This document shows, piece by piece, positions 1 to 8,062 of a DNA stretch of 15,808 bases; within the stretch, counting starts at the first letter, position 1; the number at the start of each line of letters is the position of its first letter. Both the position numbers and the translations under genes were made by a program. Origin of the DNA: CAZUVQ01 sp964623915 (GTDB taxonomy: Bacteria > Bacillota > Clostridia > UMGS1883 > UMGS1540); the NCBI GenBank assembly GCA_964623915.1, contig CAZUVQ010000036.1, positions 1 through 15,808 of the forward strand, in the 5' to 3' direction. The notes under the pieces are model-generated. The model saw nothing but the letters and a program-made list of their open reading frames with translations, had not been told where the DNA came from and ran no database searches.

Positions 1-12
1 CAACGAAAATTA

Positions 13-54
13 GGTGCTGTCCGTTGGTTTTGGGGTGGAAAATTTGACAGTACC
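13..54 (+). other. Possible stem-loop in the hisS leader
   Basis: Nine bases at 13-21 (GGTGCTGTC) can pair with 46-54 (GACAGTACC), with one G-U pair and a 24-nt loop containing TGGGGTGG. It lies 25 nt upstream of the hisS start. Aminoacyl-tRNA synthetase operons in Firmicutes often carry T-box leaders, but the downstream side here does not match the T-box ACCGCG antiterminator strand and no T-run follows. I therefore report only a possible RNA hairpin. The true leader extends beyond the window edge. Confidence 0.25.
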
Positions 55-79
55 CGTAATTTAGGGAGGGTATTTATTT

Positions 80-1336
80 ATGATTACAAAAGCACCAAGG
101 GGCACAGCCGATATACTGCCTTTAGATGTATATAAATGGCATCATGTAGAGAAAATTACTACTGAAACGGCACGTATTTTTGGTTTTTCAGAAATCAGAA
201 CCCCCGTTTTTGAGCACACTGAGCTTTTTTTGCGTGGTGTGGGTGATACAACTGACGTTGTTCAGAAGGAAATGTACACCTTTTCAGATAAGGGCGACAG
301 AAGTATAACACTTCGACCTGAAGGCACCGCTTCTGCAGCAAGGGCATATTTAGAACATTCGCTTTTTGCATCCGGTGGCATCACTAAGCTTTTTTATAAT
401 ATAGCTTGTTATCGTTACGAAAAGCCTCAGGCGGGCAGAATGAGGGAATTCCACCAGTTTGGTGCGGAGGTTTACGGCTGTCAGAATCCTTCCTGCGATG
501 CGGAAGTGATAGCTTTTGTTCATACGATTCTTTGTAACCTTGGTATAAAAGATATTAAGCTAAATGTAAACAGTATTGGCTGTCCTTCATGCCGAGCTGA
601 ATATAGCAGGGCATTAACACATTATTTAACAGAAGGATATGATAGGCTGTGTGAAACTTGTCATAACCGCCTTGAAAAAAATCCCATGAGAGTGCTTGAC
701 TGTAAAAGCTCCGCATGTAAAGAGGTTTCAAAGGGTGCCCCGTCTATTCTTGAATACATCTGCCCTGAGTGTCGTGAGCATTTTGAGGCAGTATTAAGCT
801 ATCTTACTGATATGGGAATTGACTATTCGATTGACCCTTCAATTGTAAGAGGCCTTGATTATTACACGAAAACGGTTTTTGAGTTTGTTTCAGACAGCAT
901 CGGCGCACAGGGAACAATATGCGGTGGCGGAAGGTATGACAATCTGATAGAGGAACTCGGAGGTTCTCATACACCCGGCATAGGCTTTGCAATGGGCATT
1001 GAAAGAATAATTCTCGTTATGGAAGCGCAGGGCGTAAATATTCCCGAAGCTCCTGCACCGGATATTTTTATTGCCTCTATCGGGCAGGATGTATTTGTTC
1101 AGAAATTTACCTATGAACTGCGTAAAATTGGCGTTCACACCGAATGTGACCATTTAGGAAGAAGCCTTAAGGCACAAATGAAATATGCCAATAAATCAGG
1201 CGCCCGTTATGTGATAGCTGTGGGTGAGGATGAAGTAAATAAAGGCATTGTTAAAATTAAAAATATGTCAGACAGTTCTGAGACAGAACTATCATTAAAT
1301 GTAAATGAAATAGCTGACTATCTTGGAGGGAATTAA
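80..1336 (+). CDS. hisS: Histidyl-tRNA synthetase
   Basis: A cytoplasmic class II aminoacyl-tRNA synthetase that charges tRNA-His with histidine using ATP. The 418 residues match the usual bacterial length. Motif 2 is visible around residues 112-128 (RYEKPQAGRMREF), the histidine-specific RGLDYYTKTVFE segment is at 258-269, GGGRYDNL at 282-289, and motif 3 (GIGFAMGIER) at 300-309. The C-terminal part (about 325-418) is the anticodon-binding domain. The insertion domain carries eight cysteines in pairs (C168/C171, C191/C194, C208/C213, C228/C231), suggesting a structural zinc site; that is inference. The ATG at 80 is preceded by AGGGAGGG at 63-70, a good ribosome site. The gene ends 1 nt before aspS, the common Firmicute hisS-aspS arrangement, so the two are surely co-transcribed. 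Confidence 0.97.
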   Translation: MITKAPRGTADILPLDVYKWHHVEKITTETARIFGFSEIRTPVFEHTELFLRGVGDTTDVVQKEMYTFSDKGDRSITLRPEGTASAARAYLEHSLFASGGITKLFYNIACYRYEKPQAGRMREFHQFGAEVYGCQNPSCDAEVIAFVHTILCNLGIKDIKLNVNSIGCPSCRAEYSRALTHYLTEGYDRLCETCHNRLEKNPMRVLDCKSSACKEVSKGAPSILEYICPECREHFEAVLSYLTDMGIDYSIDPSIVRGLDYYTKTVFEFVSDSIGAQGTICGGGRYDNLIEELGGSHTPGIGFAMGIERIILVMEAQGVNIPEAPAPDIFIASIGQDVFVQKFTYELRKIGVHTECDHLGRSLKAQMKYANKSGARYVIAVGEDEVNKGIVKIKNMSDSSETELSLNVNEIADYLGGN

Positions 1337-1337
1337 A

Positions 1338-3123
1338 ATGAACACTTTAAAGGGTTTTAAAAGAACTCATCTTTGTGGTGATTTGACCTCAAAGAATATA
1401 GGTGAAGAAGTGATTGTTATGGGCTGGGTTCAGCGCGTGAGGGACCTTGGCGGTTTGATTTTTGTTGACCTGCGTGATAAAACAGGACTTCTTCAGCTTG
1501 TTGCAGACAGTGGTAACAAGGAAATGTATGATATGGCGCAAGGGCTTCACCAGGANNNNNNNNNNACGGGTACAAATTCGTGGAGAAGGTGCAATAAATC
1601 CGAATATGAAAACAGGCGAAATTGAAGTCGAGCTTACAAAAATCCGTGTGTTGTCTGTTTCCGAAACTCCGCCTTTTGTAATAGATGATGAGACAAATGC
1701 ACGTGAAGAAACACGTCTAAAATACAGATACCTTGATTTGCGCCGTCCTTGTGTTCAAGAAAATTTCTTTCTCCGTCACAGGCTTACACAGATTGCAAGA
1801 AATTTCTATGACAAAAACGGTTTTATTGAGATTGAAACACCTGTACTGACAAAAAGCACTCCTGAGGGTGCACGTGACTATCTTGTTCCTTCACGTGTTC
1901 ACAGCGGTCATTTTTATGCGCTTCCGCAATCTCCACAGCTTTATAAACAGTTATTGATGCTATCGGGTTTTGACAGATATATGCAGATTGCAAAGTGTTT
2001 TCGTGATGAGGACCTTCGTGCCGACCGACAGCCCGAGTTTACTCAGATAGACCTTGAGATGTCATTTGTTGATGCAGATGATGTTATGAGTATCAATGAA
2101 AAATTCATTCAAAGGGTATTCAAAGAGATAAAAAATATTGACTTAACATTGCCTTTACCAAGATTGTCATATACAGAGGCAATGGAACGCTACGGTTCAG
2201 ACAAGCCCGACACGCGCTTTGAAATGGAGCTTCATAATTTGTCGGATACGGTCAAAAACTGTGAATTCAAGGTATTTACCGACGCAATAGCATCAGGCGG
2301 AAGTGTTCGCTGTATAACTGTTGTGGGCGGTGCCAACATGTTTTCTCGCAAGGAAATTGATGCATTGGCTGAGTTTGTTAAGACATACCGCGCAAAGGGA
2401 CTTGCATGGATATCGCTTGCTGAGGAAGGCACAAAGGGTTCAGTTGCAAAGTTTTTCTCGGAGGATGAAATCAGAGCCATTGCAACCACTGCACATGCTA
2501 AGACAGGTGACTTGATTTTAATAGTTGCCGACAAGGATAAAGTTGTGTTTGATTCACTGGGCGCACTGCGTATTCATGTAGCAGGCAAGCTTGGTATGAT
2601 TGATGAAAGTAAATATAATCTTCTCTGGGTTACAGATTTTCCCCTCTTTGATTATGACGAGGATGAGGGACGTTTTGTCGCCATGCACCATCCTTTTACT
2701 GCACCAAAGGATGAGGATATTGAATTGGTTGAAACTGCCCCCGAAAAGGCAAAGGCAAAGGCATATGATATCATATTAAACGGTACGGAGCTTGGCGGCG
2801 GAAGTATAAGAATCCATCAAAGGGATTTACAGGCTAAAATGTTTAGGGCAATAGGCATGAGCGAAGAGGAAGCGCAGAGCCGTTTCGGCTTCCTGTTGGA
2901 GGCGTTTAAATACGGCGCTCCACCACACGGTGGCATGGCTTATGGGCTTGACCGCTTTGTAATGATTTTAGGTGGTTGCCCTTCAATTCGTGACGTAATT
3001 GCATTCCCGAAGGTACAGAATGCATCAGAGCTTATGTCAGGTGCGCCGGGTTTTGTCGATTTAAAACAGCTTGATGAGCTTTGTATAAAAATAACAAAAA
3101 ATGATGAAGAAAATAAAGAATAG
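1338..3123 (+). CDS. aspS: Aspartyl-tRNA synthetase (interrupted by an assembly gap)
   Basis: A class IIb synthetase that charges tRNA-Asp. The ATG at 1338 follows GGAGGG at 1324-1329, inside the end of hisS. The N-terminal OB-fold anticodon domain includes GWVQRVRDLGGLIFVDLRDKTG. Ten Ns at 1556-1565 change the reading frame, and after the gap the protein continues in another frame (RVQIRGEG from 1567). Because 10 is a placeholder length, the apparent frameshift is an assembly artefact; removing one N, or any true gap that is a multiple of 3, restores the frame. The catalytic domain has PQSPQLYKQLLM, motif 2 (FRDEDLRADRQPEFTQ, about 1999-2046), a bacterial GAD insertion (about 2230-2630) and motif 3 (GMAYGLDRF, about 2932-2958). 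Total length would be about 592 residues, typical for bacterial AspRS. The gene is followed 21 nt later by the ABC ATPase. Confidence 0.95.
1556..1565. other. Assembly gap (10 N) inside aspS
   Basis: Exactly ten Ns, a common scaffolding placeholder for a gap of unknown length. Codon phase is position 0 mod 3 before it and 1 mod 3 after it, so the true missing length should be a multiple of 3. Lining up the OB-fold strand on each side suggests only one to a few residues are missing, so the real gap may be as small as 3 nt. Confidence 0.95.
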
Positions 3124-3144
3124 TTTTGCAAAGGAGGCATTCTC

Positions 3145-4086
3145 GTGATTGAAGTTAAAAATCTTTCTAAACATTATGGTACAAAAAAAGCCGTTGACGA
3201 TATTTCTTTTACTGTGAAAAAAGGTGAAATATTAGGCTTCCTCGGCCCAAACGGTGCAGGAAAAACTACTACGTTGAACATGCTGACCGGTTATATTTCA
3301 CGAACGTCCGGAAGCATAACCATTAACGGTATGGATATAGTAGAAAAGCCGGGCGAGGTTAAAAAATGCATAGGCTACCTTCCTGAACAACCTCCTTTGT
3401 ATCCCGATATGACCGTTTGCGAGTATTTAAGCTTTGTTTATGATTTAAAAAAGGCAGAAGGCAATAAAAATGAGCATATAGCAGAAATCTGTGAAATAGT
3501 TAAAATAACAGATGTGATGACAAGGCTTATAAAAAATCTTTCAAAGGGATATAAGCAGAGGGTAGGGCTTGCACAGGCACTGATAGGAAACCCTGAAATT
3601 TTAATTCTTGACGAGCCTACAGTGGGTCTTGACCCGGCGCAGATTATAGAAATCCGTAATGTGATAAAAAGCCTCGGAAGTGAACGTACAATTATTTTCA
3701 GTTCTCATATATTAGGAGAAATCAGTGCCATATGTGAAAAAATTATTATAATTAACAACGGTAAGATAGTTGCAGATAACACGACAGAAAACCTTTCTCA
3801 TACAAAGGGCAAGGAATACAGGTATATTGTCAGAATAAAGGGAGATAAAGCAGCTGTTGTCGATGTTTTAAGGGGTATAGACGGGATAGTACGTGCAAAC
3901 TCAAAGGCAACAGATGACCCCGAAGTTTTCGACTACGGGATTGAATGTACCCATGATATTCGTGAGGATATGTTTTATGTTCTCGCAAAAACAGAAAATC
4001 CAATTTTAGCACTGCGGCAGAGGGAAATGACACTTGAGGAAACTTTTATTAATATTACAACAGGTTCTTATGAGGGGGTGAAGTGA
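3145..4086 (+). CDS. ABC transporter ATP-binding protein, GldA-like
   Basis: The nucleotide-binding subunit of an ABC-2 type exporter, acting at the cytoplasmic face with the permease encoded next. Walker A (GPNGAGKTT) is at residues 34-42, the Q-loop glutamine at 82, the signature LSKGYKQR at 132-139, Walker B with catalytic glutamate (ILILDE) at 152-157, the D-loop GLDP just after, and the switch histidine H188. The 313 residues include an extra C-terminal domain (about 215-313), normal for the GldA/NatA/CcmA-type ATPases. The start is GTG at 3145, chosen because AAGGAGG at 3131-3137 is 7 nt upstream and the alignment begins at IEVKNLSKHYG. The stop is directly followed by the permease ATG (0-nt gap). 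Substrate is not deducible; gld naming reflects gene order and family, not evidence for gliding. Confidence 0.93.
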   Translation: MIEVKNLSKHYGTKKAVDDISFTVKKGEILGFLGPNGAGKTTTLNMLTGYISRTSGSITINGMDIVEKPGEVKKCIGYLPEQPPLYPDMTVCEYLSFVYDLKKAEGNKNEHIAEICEIVKITDVMTRLIKNLSKGYKQRVGLAQALIGNPEILILDEPTVGLDPAQIIEIRNVIKSLGSERTIIFSSHILGEISAICEKIIIINNGKIVADNTTENLSHTKGKEYRYIVRIKGDKAAVVDVLRGIDGIVRANSKATDDPEVFDYGIECTHDIREDMFYVLAKTENPILALRQREMTLEETFINITTGSYEGVK

Positions 4087-4791
4087 ATGCTGGCTATTTA
4101 TAAACGTGAAATGCAGGCGTACTTTAAAACGCCTATTGGGTATATATTTGTTGGTATGTTTTTGGTGGTTTCGGGGTTTATGTTTATAACCTACAACCTT
4201 ATTATGGGCTATCCGTCTATTTCATCTGTTCTCTACAGCCTTATTACATTTTTTGTGTTTTTGGTTCCTGTGCTTACAATGAGGCTTTTAAGTGAAGAAA
4301 AAAATTTAAAAACCGACCAGGCTTTGCTGACTGCCCCGATATCAATAGGAAAAATAGTTTTGGGGAAATTTTTTGCGGCGGCAACTGTTTATTTATTGAC
4401 TTTGGTTCTGACATTATTGTACATGATAGTAATAGGCAGACATGGTGAGCCGCAATTTGCTCAGACTTTTTGTAATTATATCGGATTTGCGCTATTGGGC
4501 ATGGTATTTATTTCAATAGGTATATTTTTATCAGCACTTACTGAAAATCAGGCTGTTGCTGCTGTTTCCACATTTGCGGTGCTGCTTGTGCTTATTCTTT
4601 TTGATAGCGTTAAAAATTCAGTACAATCAAAGTTTTTATCTGCAGTTTTTGATGCTTTTGCAATATCATCAAGATTTGAATCATTTAATTTAGGGGTTTT
4701 AAGTATTGCGCCTGTTGTTTATTATTTAAGTGTAACGGCTCTGTTTTTGTTTTTTACAACACAGGTAATTGAGCGTAGGCGCTGGAAATAA
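4087..4791 (+). CDS. ABC-2 type permease, GldF-like
   Basis: An integral membrane permease with six predicted hydrophobic segments (roughly residues 17-40, 48-66, 94-117, 130-150, 156-175 and 204-225). It has the family hallmark sequence RLLSEEKNLKTDQALLTAPIS after the second segment, as in ABC-2 permeases of the GldF/NosY type. The charged C-terminal ERRRWK tail would be cytoplasmic. Length (234 residues) fits a half-size permease that works as a dimer with two ATPase subunits. The start codon abuts the ATPase stop, implying translational coupling, and its ribosome site (GAGGGGG, about 4073-4079) lies in the upstream gene. The substrate is unknown. Confidence 0.92.
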   Translation: MLAIYKREMQAYFKTPIGYIFVGMFLVVSGFMFITYNLIMGYPSISSVLYSLITFFVFLVPVLTMRLLSEEKNLKTDQALLTAPISIGKIVLGKFFAAATVYLLTLVLTLLYMIVIGRHGEPQFAQTFCNYIGFALLGMVFISIGIFLSALTENQAVAAVSTFAVLLVLILFDSVKNSVQSKFLSAVFDAFAISSRFESFNLGVLSIAPVVYYLSVTALFLFFTTQVIERRRWK

Positions 4792-4803
4792 GGAGGTAGT
4801 AAC

Positions 4804-6192
4804 ATGAAAAACAAATTTAAACTAAAATTCAATTTCACTTTCCTGATTATTTTGGTAGTAGTTGCTGCTGTCCTTGTTAATCTTATTGCAGTGACCCTTG
4901 AAGGTAAGCTGCCATTAAAAATTGATTTTTCCTCTAACAAGACATTTGAATTGAGTAAAGAAACAATTGAGGTTTTAAAAAATGTTGACCGTGATATAAA
5001 TATTTATCACTTTGTTACAAAAGGAAATGAAAGTTTGTTTGTTAAACAAACTGTAGATATGTACAAGGGTTATAATAACAAAATACATTTTGAGCAGATT
5101 GACCCTGCGCGTGACCCTGTTTTTGCAAAGAATATTGGGGTAGAGGTTACGGAAAATTCTGTAATCGTAAAAAGCGGTGACAGGGTGAGAACAATAGATT
5201 CAAGTAATATGTATGATTCCTCCTATGAGCAATACGGCATTACTGAGTTTAAGCTTGAGCAAAAGCTTACACTTGCTATTGACTATGTTCTCCGTAAAGA
5301 GAATACAAACATTTTGTTTACAAAAGGTCATGAGGAAGTCGGGTATAAGATATTAAAGACAAGCCTTGAAGATGAAAACGCACAAGCAAGTGAAATTGAC
5401 CTTAAAACAACAGACATTCCCGAAGGCACTTCAGCTATATATATTATAAACCCACAAAGAGATTTTTCGGCGGACGAAGTGGTGAAAGTTCAGAAATACC
5501 TTGAAGCAGGTGGTTCGCTGAACATTTCCATTGACTTTGATACTACAAGCACAAATATCCTGCGCCAGTTTCTTAGTGAATACTGGGGTATAGACTACAA
5601 GGATAACATAATAATTGAAACGGATGAAAATAAATATTATTCAAATAATCCGTATATCCTTATTCCAGAATATGGGGAACACGATATTATGTCAAAAATT
5701 AAGTCGGGTAATATCAGCATGCTCTGGCCCAACACCCGCAGTATCGAGATTACCGAAAAACCGGGCGTTACAACGGATGCTCTTCTTTTGACAAGCGCAA
5801 AGGCAGTAGCTAAGCCTTCTTCAAAAGCAGGTGAATTAGGTGTAACCGAAAATGATACTGTTGGACAGGCAAATATAGCTGTTGCCGCTGAATATATAAA
5901 CAGTTCAGCAAAGACACGCACAAAAATCATTGCAACAGGTTCTTCCTTCTACCTTATGTATTTGCAGGAAGCAAGTGTTGCCAACGCGGATTTTGTACGT
6001 GAATCGCTCAATTATTTAAGGGGAGAGGAAAGCTCAAAGAGCATATCCATTACCCCGAAAAATGTTTTTGTAAAGCAAATGACTCTGACACAAAGCCAAA
6101 AAACTACTTACACATATGTTTATGGTGTCCTACCGGCAGTTATTGTGCTTGCCGCCGGCCTTATAGTGTGGCTCAGGAGGAGGCACAAATAA
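4804..6192 (+). CDS. GldG-like ABC transporter auxiliary membrane protein
   Basis: This matches the GldG / ABC-type uncharacterised transport auxiliary family. There is a short basic N terminus, one membrane segment at about residues 10-30, the characteristic LEGKLPLKIDFSSNKTFELS stretch right after it, a long extracytoplasmic domain (about 45-430), a second membrane segment at about 435-457 and a positively charged tail (WLRRRHK). The extracytoplasmic part resembles the domain found beside GldA/GldF ATPase-permease pairs, where it is thought to help assemble or gate the exporter. Start ATG at 4804 is preceded by AAGGAGGT at 4790-4797, which overlaps the permease stop. The stop overlaps the next start (TAATG), so the genes are translationally coupled. 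No catalytic motif is apparent. Confidence 0.87.
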   Translation: MKNKFKLKFNFTFLIILVVVAAVLVNLIAVTLEGKLPLKIDFSSNKTFELSKETIEVLKNVDRDINIYHFVTKGNESLFVKQTVDMYKGYNNKIHFEQIDPARDPVFAKNIGVEVTENSVIVKSGDRVRTIDSSNMYDSSYEQYGITEFKLEQKLTLAIDYVLRKENTNILFTKGHEEVGYKILKTSLEDENAQASEIDLKTTDIPEGTSAIYIINPQRDFSADEVVKVQKYLEAGGSLNISIDFDTTSTNILRQFLSEYWGIDYKDNIIIETDENKYYSNNPYILIPEYGEHDIMSKIKSGNISMLWPNTRSIEITEKPGVTTDALLLTSAKAVAKPSSKAGELGVTENDTVGQANIAVAAEYINSSAKTRTKIIATGSSFYLMYLQEASVANADFVRESLNYLRGEESSKSISITPKNVFVKQMTLTQSQKTTYTYVYGVLPAVIVLAAGLIVWLRRRHK

Positions 6193-7541
6193 TGAATAAA
6201 AAAATAATAACTACTATTTGTGTTTTGCTTGTTTTAGGCATCGCTTATTATTTTGCAGTAAACTATAAGCCCGATTCGGATAAGCCGGAAGAACCAGACA
6301 GAGAATCAATTATTGTTTTTGAAGTGCCGACCGACAAGGTTACGAGGATAGGCATTGAAAATGAAAATGACTCCTACACTTTTATGAAATCTGACGATAA
6401 ATGGAAGCTTGAGGGCAAGGATGTTGAGTTATTATCAGCTAATGTCACTTCGCTTTGCTACTCGGTTTCTTACATTACTGCTCAGGATATTATAGAAGAA
6501 AATGCAACGGATTTGGCGGTATATGGGTTTGATAACCCGAAAGCCAAAATTTCTGTTACGGCAGAAACAGATAATATTTTTATGCTGGGAGACCTTGCGC
6601 CCACTGGTAATTACTATTATTTTGCAGATGGCAGTAAGGTTTATACCATAGCAAAAACCATCGGAGACAGTTTTCTTAAAACACAAAATGATTACCGAAG
6701 CATGACAGTAATAAAAATAAAAGCAGAGGATGTACGTGGAATTAAAATCACTGGTACGAATGAGAACATTGAGGTACAATACGCACCTTTGCCGGAGGAT
6801 GAGGCAAACTCTTACGGGACACTGTCTGTTTGGAAGATGAACTCACCAATTACCTACAACGTTTCAAATGAAGCATTTTCAGAGAAAATTATCACTCCTG
6901 CCTGTGATATAACGGCTGAAAATATTGTTGAGGACTTTCCACAGGATTTATCGAAATACAATCTTGATAAAAATGTATCAATAATACTTGAAGATAAAAC
7001 AGTTTCATACAAAGTAGGAACAGCCTCCGGTGTAAACTATGTTTATCCCGAAGGGGGAACGATTGTTTATGCGGTTGCATCATCAAAACTTGCTTTTCTT
7101 GATATAAAGGCTATGGATATTATTGAAAGATTTCTTGCGATTGAAATGATTGATCGTATTGATTTTGTCGATGTTGACACACCTAATGCAAAGGGCTCGC
7201 TTATAATTAAACGTGAAAACAACGAAACAACATATTATCTTGATGATGTATCTGTGAAAGAAGAAGCCTTCAAGTCGATGTATCAGGTTGCAATAGGGCT
7301 CGATGCCGACGGTTTCGTGTCAAAACCTTTTGATACGTCAAAGTTACTTGGCACTATTACTTATCATTATGATAATGGCGGCACAAAGGTTTTGAAATTC
7401 TACCCCTATGATGATATAAACATAGCTGCCGAGGTTAATGGCAATGTAATATTCTATTTGAAGAAAACTAAGCTATCGGACCTTGAGGGTTACCTAAACG
7501 CATTGAGGGTTAACCCAAATGAGAGGGTAATACCAAGGTAG
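6192..7541 (+). CDS. DUF4340 domain membrane-anchored protein
   Basis: A 449-residue protein with an uncleaved-looking N-terminal membrane anchor (about residues 5-27, KIITTICVLLVLGIAYYFAV) and a large extracytoplasmic region. It has the repeated motif seen in DUF4340 proteins: an LAVYGFDNPKAKISV segment followed by a glycine-rich strand (LGDLAPTGNYYYF) and a DYRSMTV segment. DUF4340 genes commonly follow gldG-type genes and are assumed to form part of the same envelope complex; the biochemical role is unknown. I place the start at ATG 6192, not at an upstream in-frame codon, because AGGAGG (6176-6182) is correctly spaced and the ATG overlaps the gldG-like stop by one base. It is the last gene of the plus-strand run; REP-like hairpins follow 7 nt after the stop and could terminate transcription. 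Confidence 0.87.
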   Translation: MNKKIITTICVLLVLGIAYYFAVNYKPDSDKPEEPDRESIIVFEVPTDKVTRIGIENENDSYTFMKSDDKWKLEGKDVELLSANVTSLCYSVSYITAQDIIEENATDLAVYGFDNPKAKISVTAETDNIFMLGDLAPTGNYYYFADGSKVYTIAKTIGDSFLKTQNDYRSMTVIKIKAEDVRGIKITGTNENIEVQYAPLPEDEANSYGTLSVWKMNSPITYNVSNEAFSEKIITPACDITAENIVEDFPQDLSKYNLDKNVSIILEDKTVSYKVGTASGVNYVYPEGGTIVYAVASSKLAFLDIKAMDIIERFLAIEMIDRIDFVDVDTPNAKGSLIIKRENNETTYYLDDVSVKEEAFKSMYQVAIGLDADGFVSKPFDTSKLLGTITYHYDNGGTKVLKFYPYDDINIAAEVNGNVIFYLKKTKLSDLEGYLNALRVNPNERVIPR

Positions 7542-7547
7542 TAGTCA

Positions 7548-7595
7548 ATCCCTCCACCGCTGACGCGGTCCCCATCCCTCTGCACGAGGGAGGCT
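7548..7595. repeat. REP-like double hairpin repeat between convergent genes
   Basis: A GC-rich palindromic unit in otherwise AT-rich DNA. Hairpin one pairs ACCGC (7556-7560) with GCGGT (7565-7569) around a TGAC loop. Hairpin two pairs TCCCTC (7575-7580) with GAGGGA (7586-7591) around TGCAC. An outer CCTCC (7551-7555) can pair alternatively with GGAGG (7589-7593). The design (CCTCC, small GCGG hairpin, CCCTC/GAGGG hairpin) resembles dispersed intergenic repeats I associate with gut Clostridia, although copy number cannot be seen here. It lies immediately after the DUF4340 stop, so it may act as a transcription terminator or mRNA 3' end stabiliser, although no T-run follows. Confidence 0.6.
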
Positions 7596-7596
7596 A

Positions 7597-7821
7597 AGGG
7601 GCTGTGACAAAATAGTGCAGAATGGACCTTGCCCGAAGGCGTACAATGGTACGTCGAGAGGTGAAGTTTGTTCATAGCGCAAAGATATTAAAGAGGAAAT
7701 CTGAATTTTGCAGGTTTCCTACAAAACTTTAATGAACTTTTGAGCTTGAGAACGTCTAATAATACCGTATTTTCAAGCTTTTTGTTTCTTTGCGCGGTCG
7801 GTGCATTTTGTCACAACCCCT
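7597..7821. mobile_element. MITE-like element with 17-bp terminal inverted repeats
   Basis: The left end AGGGGCTGTGACAAAAT (7597-7613) and the reverse complement of the right end (7805-7821) agree at 16 of 17 positions. A second perfect inverted repeat GCGCAAAGA / TCTTTGCGC lies inside at 7677-7685 and 7787-7795. Smaller hairpins include CGTAC-AATG-GTACG (7640-7653), AGGAAA/TTTCCT (about 7694-7720) and AGCTTGA/TCAAGCT (7743-7749 with 7773-7779). There is no credible transposase ORF in 225 bp. GGGG(C/T)TGTGACAAAAT resembles ends of some DDE-type insertion sequences, so this could be a non-autonomous derivative or remnant. No clear target-site duplication is visible (left flank ends CTA, right flank begins CTG). 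It sits 3 bp past the ferredoxin stop and could form a bidirectional terminator for the convergent genes. Confidence 0.6.
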
Positions 7822-7824
7822 CTG

Positions 7825-8013
7825 TTAATCCTCCAGTGAAATTACTGAAACAGGACAGCTGTCACGTGCCTCCTCTGCAGATTCTTTAAGAGAATCAGTC
7901 ACTTCTGCATAAACCTCAGCAAGTCCATCGTCTGCCATACGGAAGACTTCGCTGCAGATTTGGGCACAAAGCTCGCAGCCAATGCATCCTGAACGGTCAA
8001 TTACGGCTTTCAT
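7825..8013 (-). CDS. Small 4Fe-4S ferredoxin (mono-cluster type)
   Basis: A 62-residue soluble electron carrier. The cysteines are C10-x2-C13-x2-C16-x3-C20 and later C53 followed by proline (C53-P54). In single-cluster bacterial ferredoxins, C10, C13, C16 and C53 ligate one [4Fe-4S] cluster; the second cysteine cluster of 2x[4Fe-4S] ferredoxins is absent here, replaced by an acidic stretch (residues 28-51). C20 is followed by serine instead of the usual proline. The acidic character fits a low-potential carrier docking on basic redox partners (family knowledge). It is the third gene of a minus-strand operon, 49 nt after the cupin. The ribosome site is ordinary to weak: AAAGGA lies about 14 nt from the ATG. 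Its stop codon is only 3 bp from the inverted-repeat element. Confidence 0.9.
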   Translation of the reverse strand: MKAVIDRSGCIGCELCAQICSEVFRMADDGLAEVYAEVTDSLKESAEEARDSCPVSVISLED

Positions 8014-8062
8014 AATATGCTTTCACATCCTTTCCTCTCAATTCCGGCAATGAATTAACATT

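Noticed and set aside
1..138. Open reading frame from base 1 running into hisS in another frame
   Set aside because: No recognisable protein signature, overlaps the hisS ribosome site and start, and most of its extent is a shadow of hisS; could at best be the tail of an unseen gene.
6168..6191. Upstream start giving eight extra residues on the DUF4340 protein
   Set aside because: Lies inside the gldG-like gene, lacks a ribosome site, and would place polar residues before the membrane anchor; ATG at 6192 has a well-placed AGGAGG.
7490..7675. Minus-strand 61-residue ORF across the DUF4340 end, REP-like repeat and inverted-repeat element
   Set aside because: Low-complexity translation of palindromic DNA, no ribosome site, no family resemblance.
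7548..7821. CRISPR array or tRNA/ncRNA gene in the convergent spacer
   Set aside because: No regularly spaced direct repeats and no cloverleaf; the structure is inverted-repeat based.
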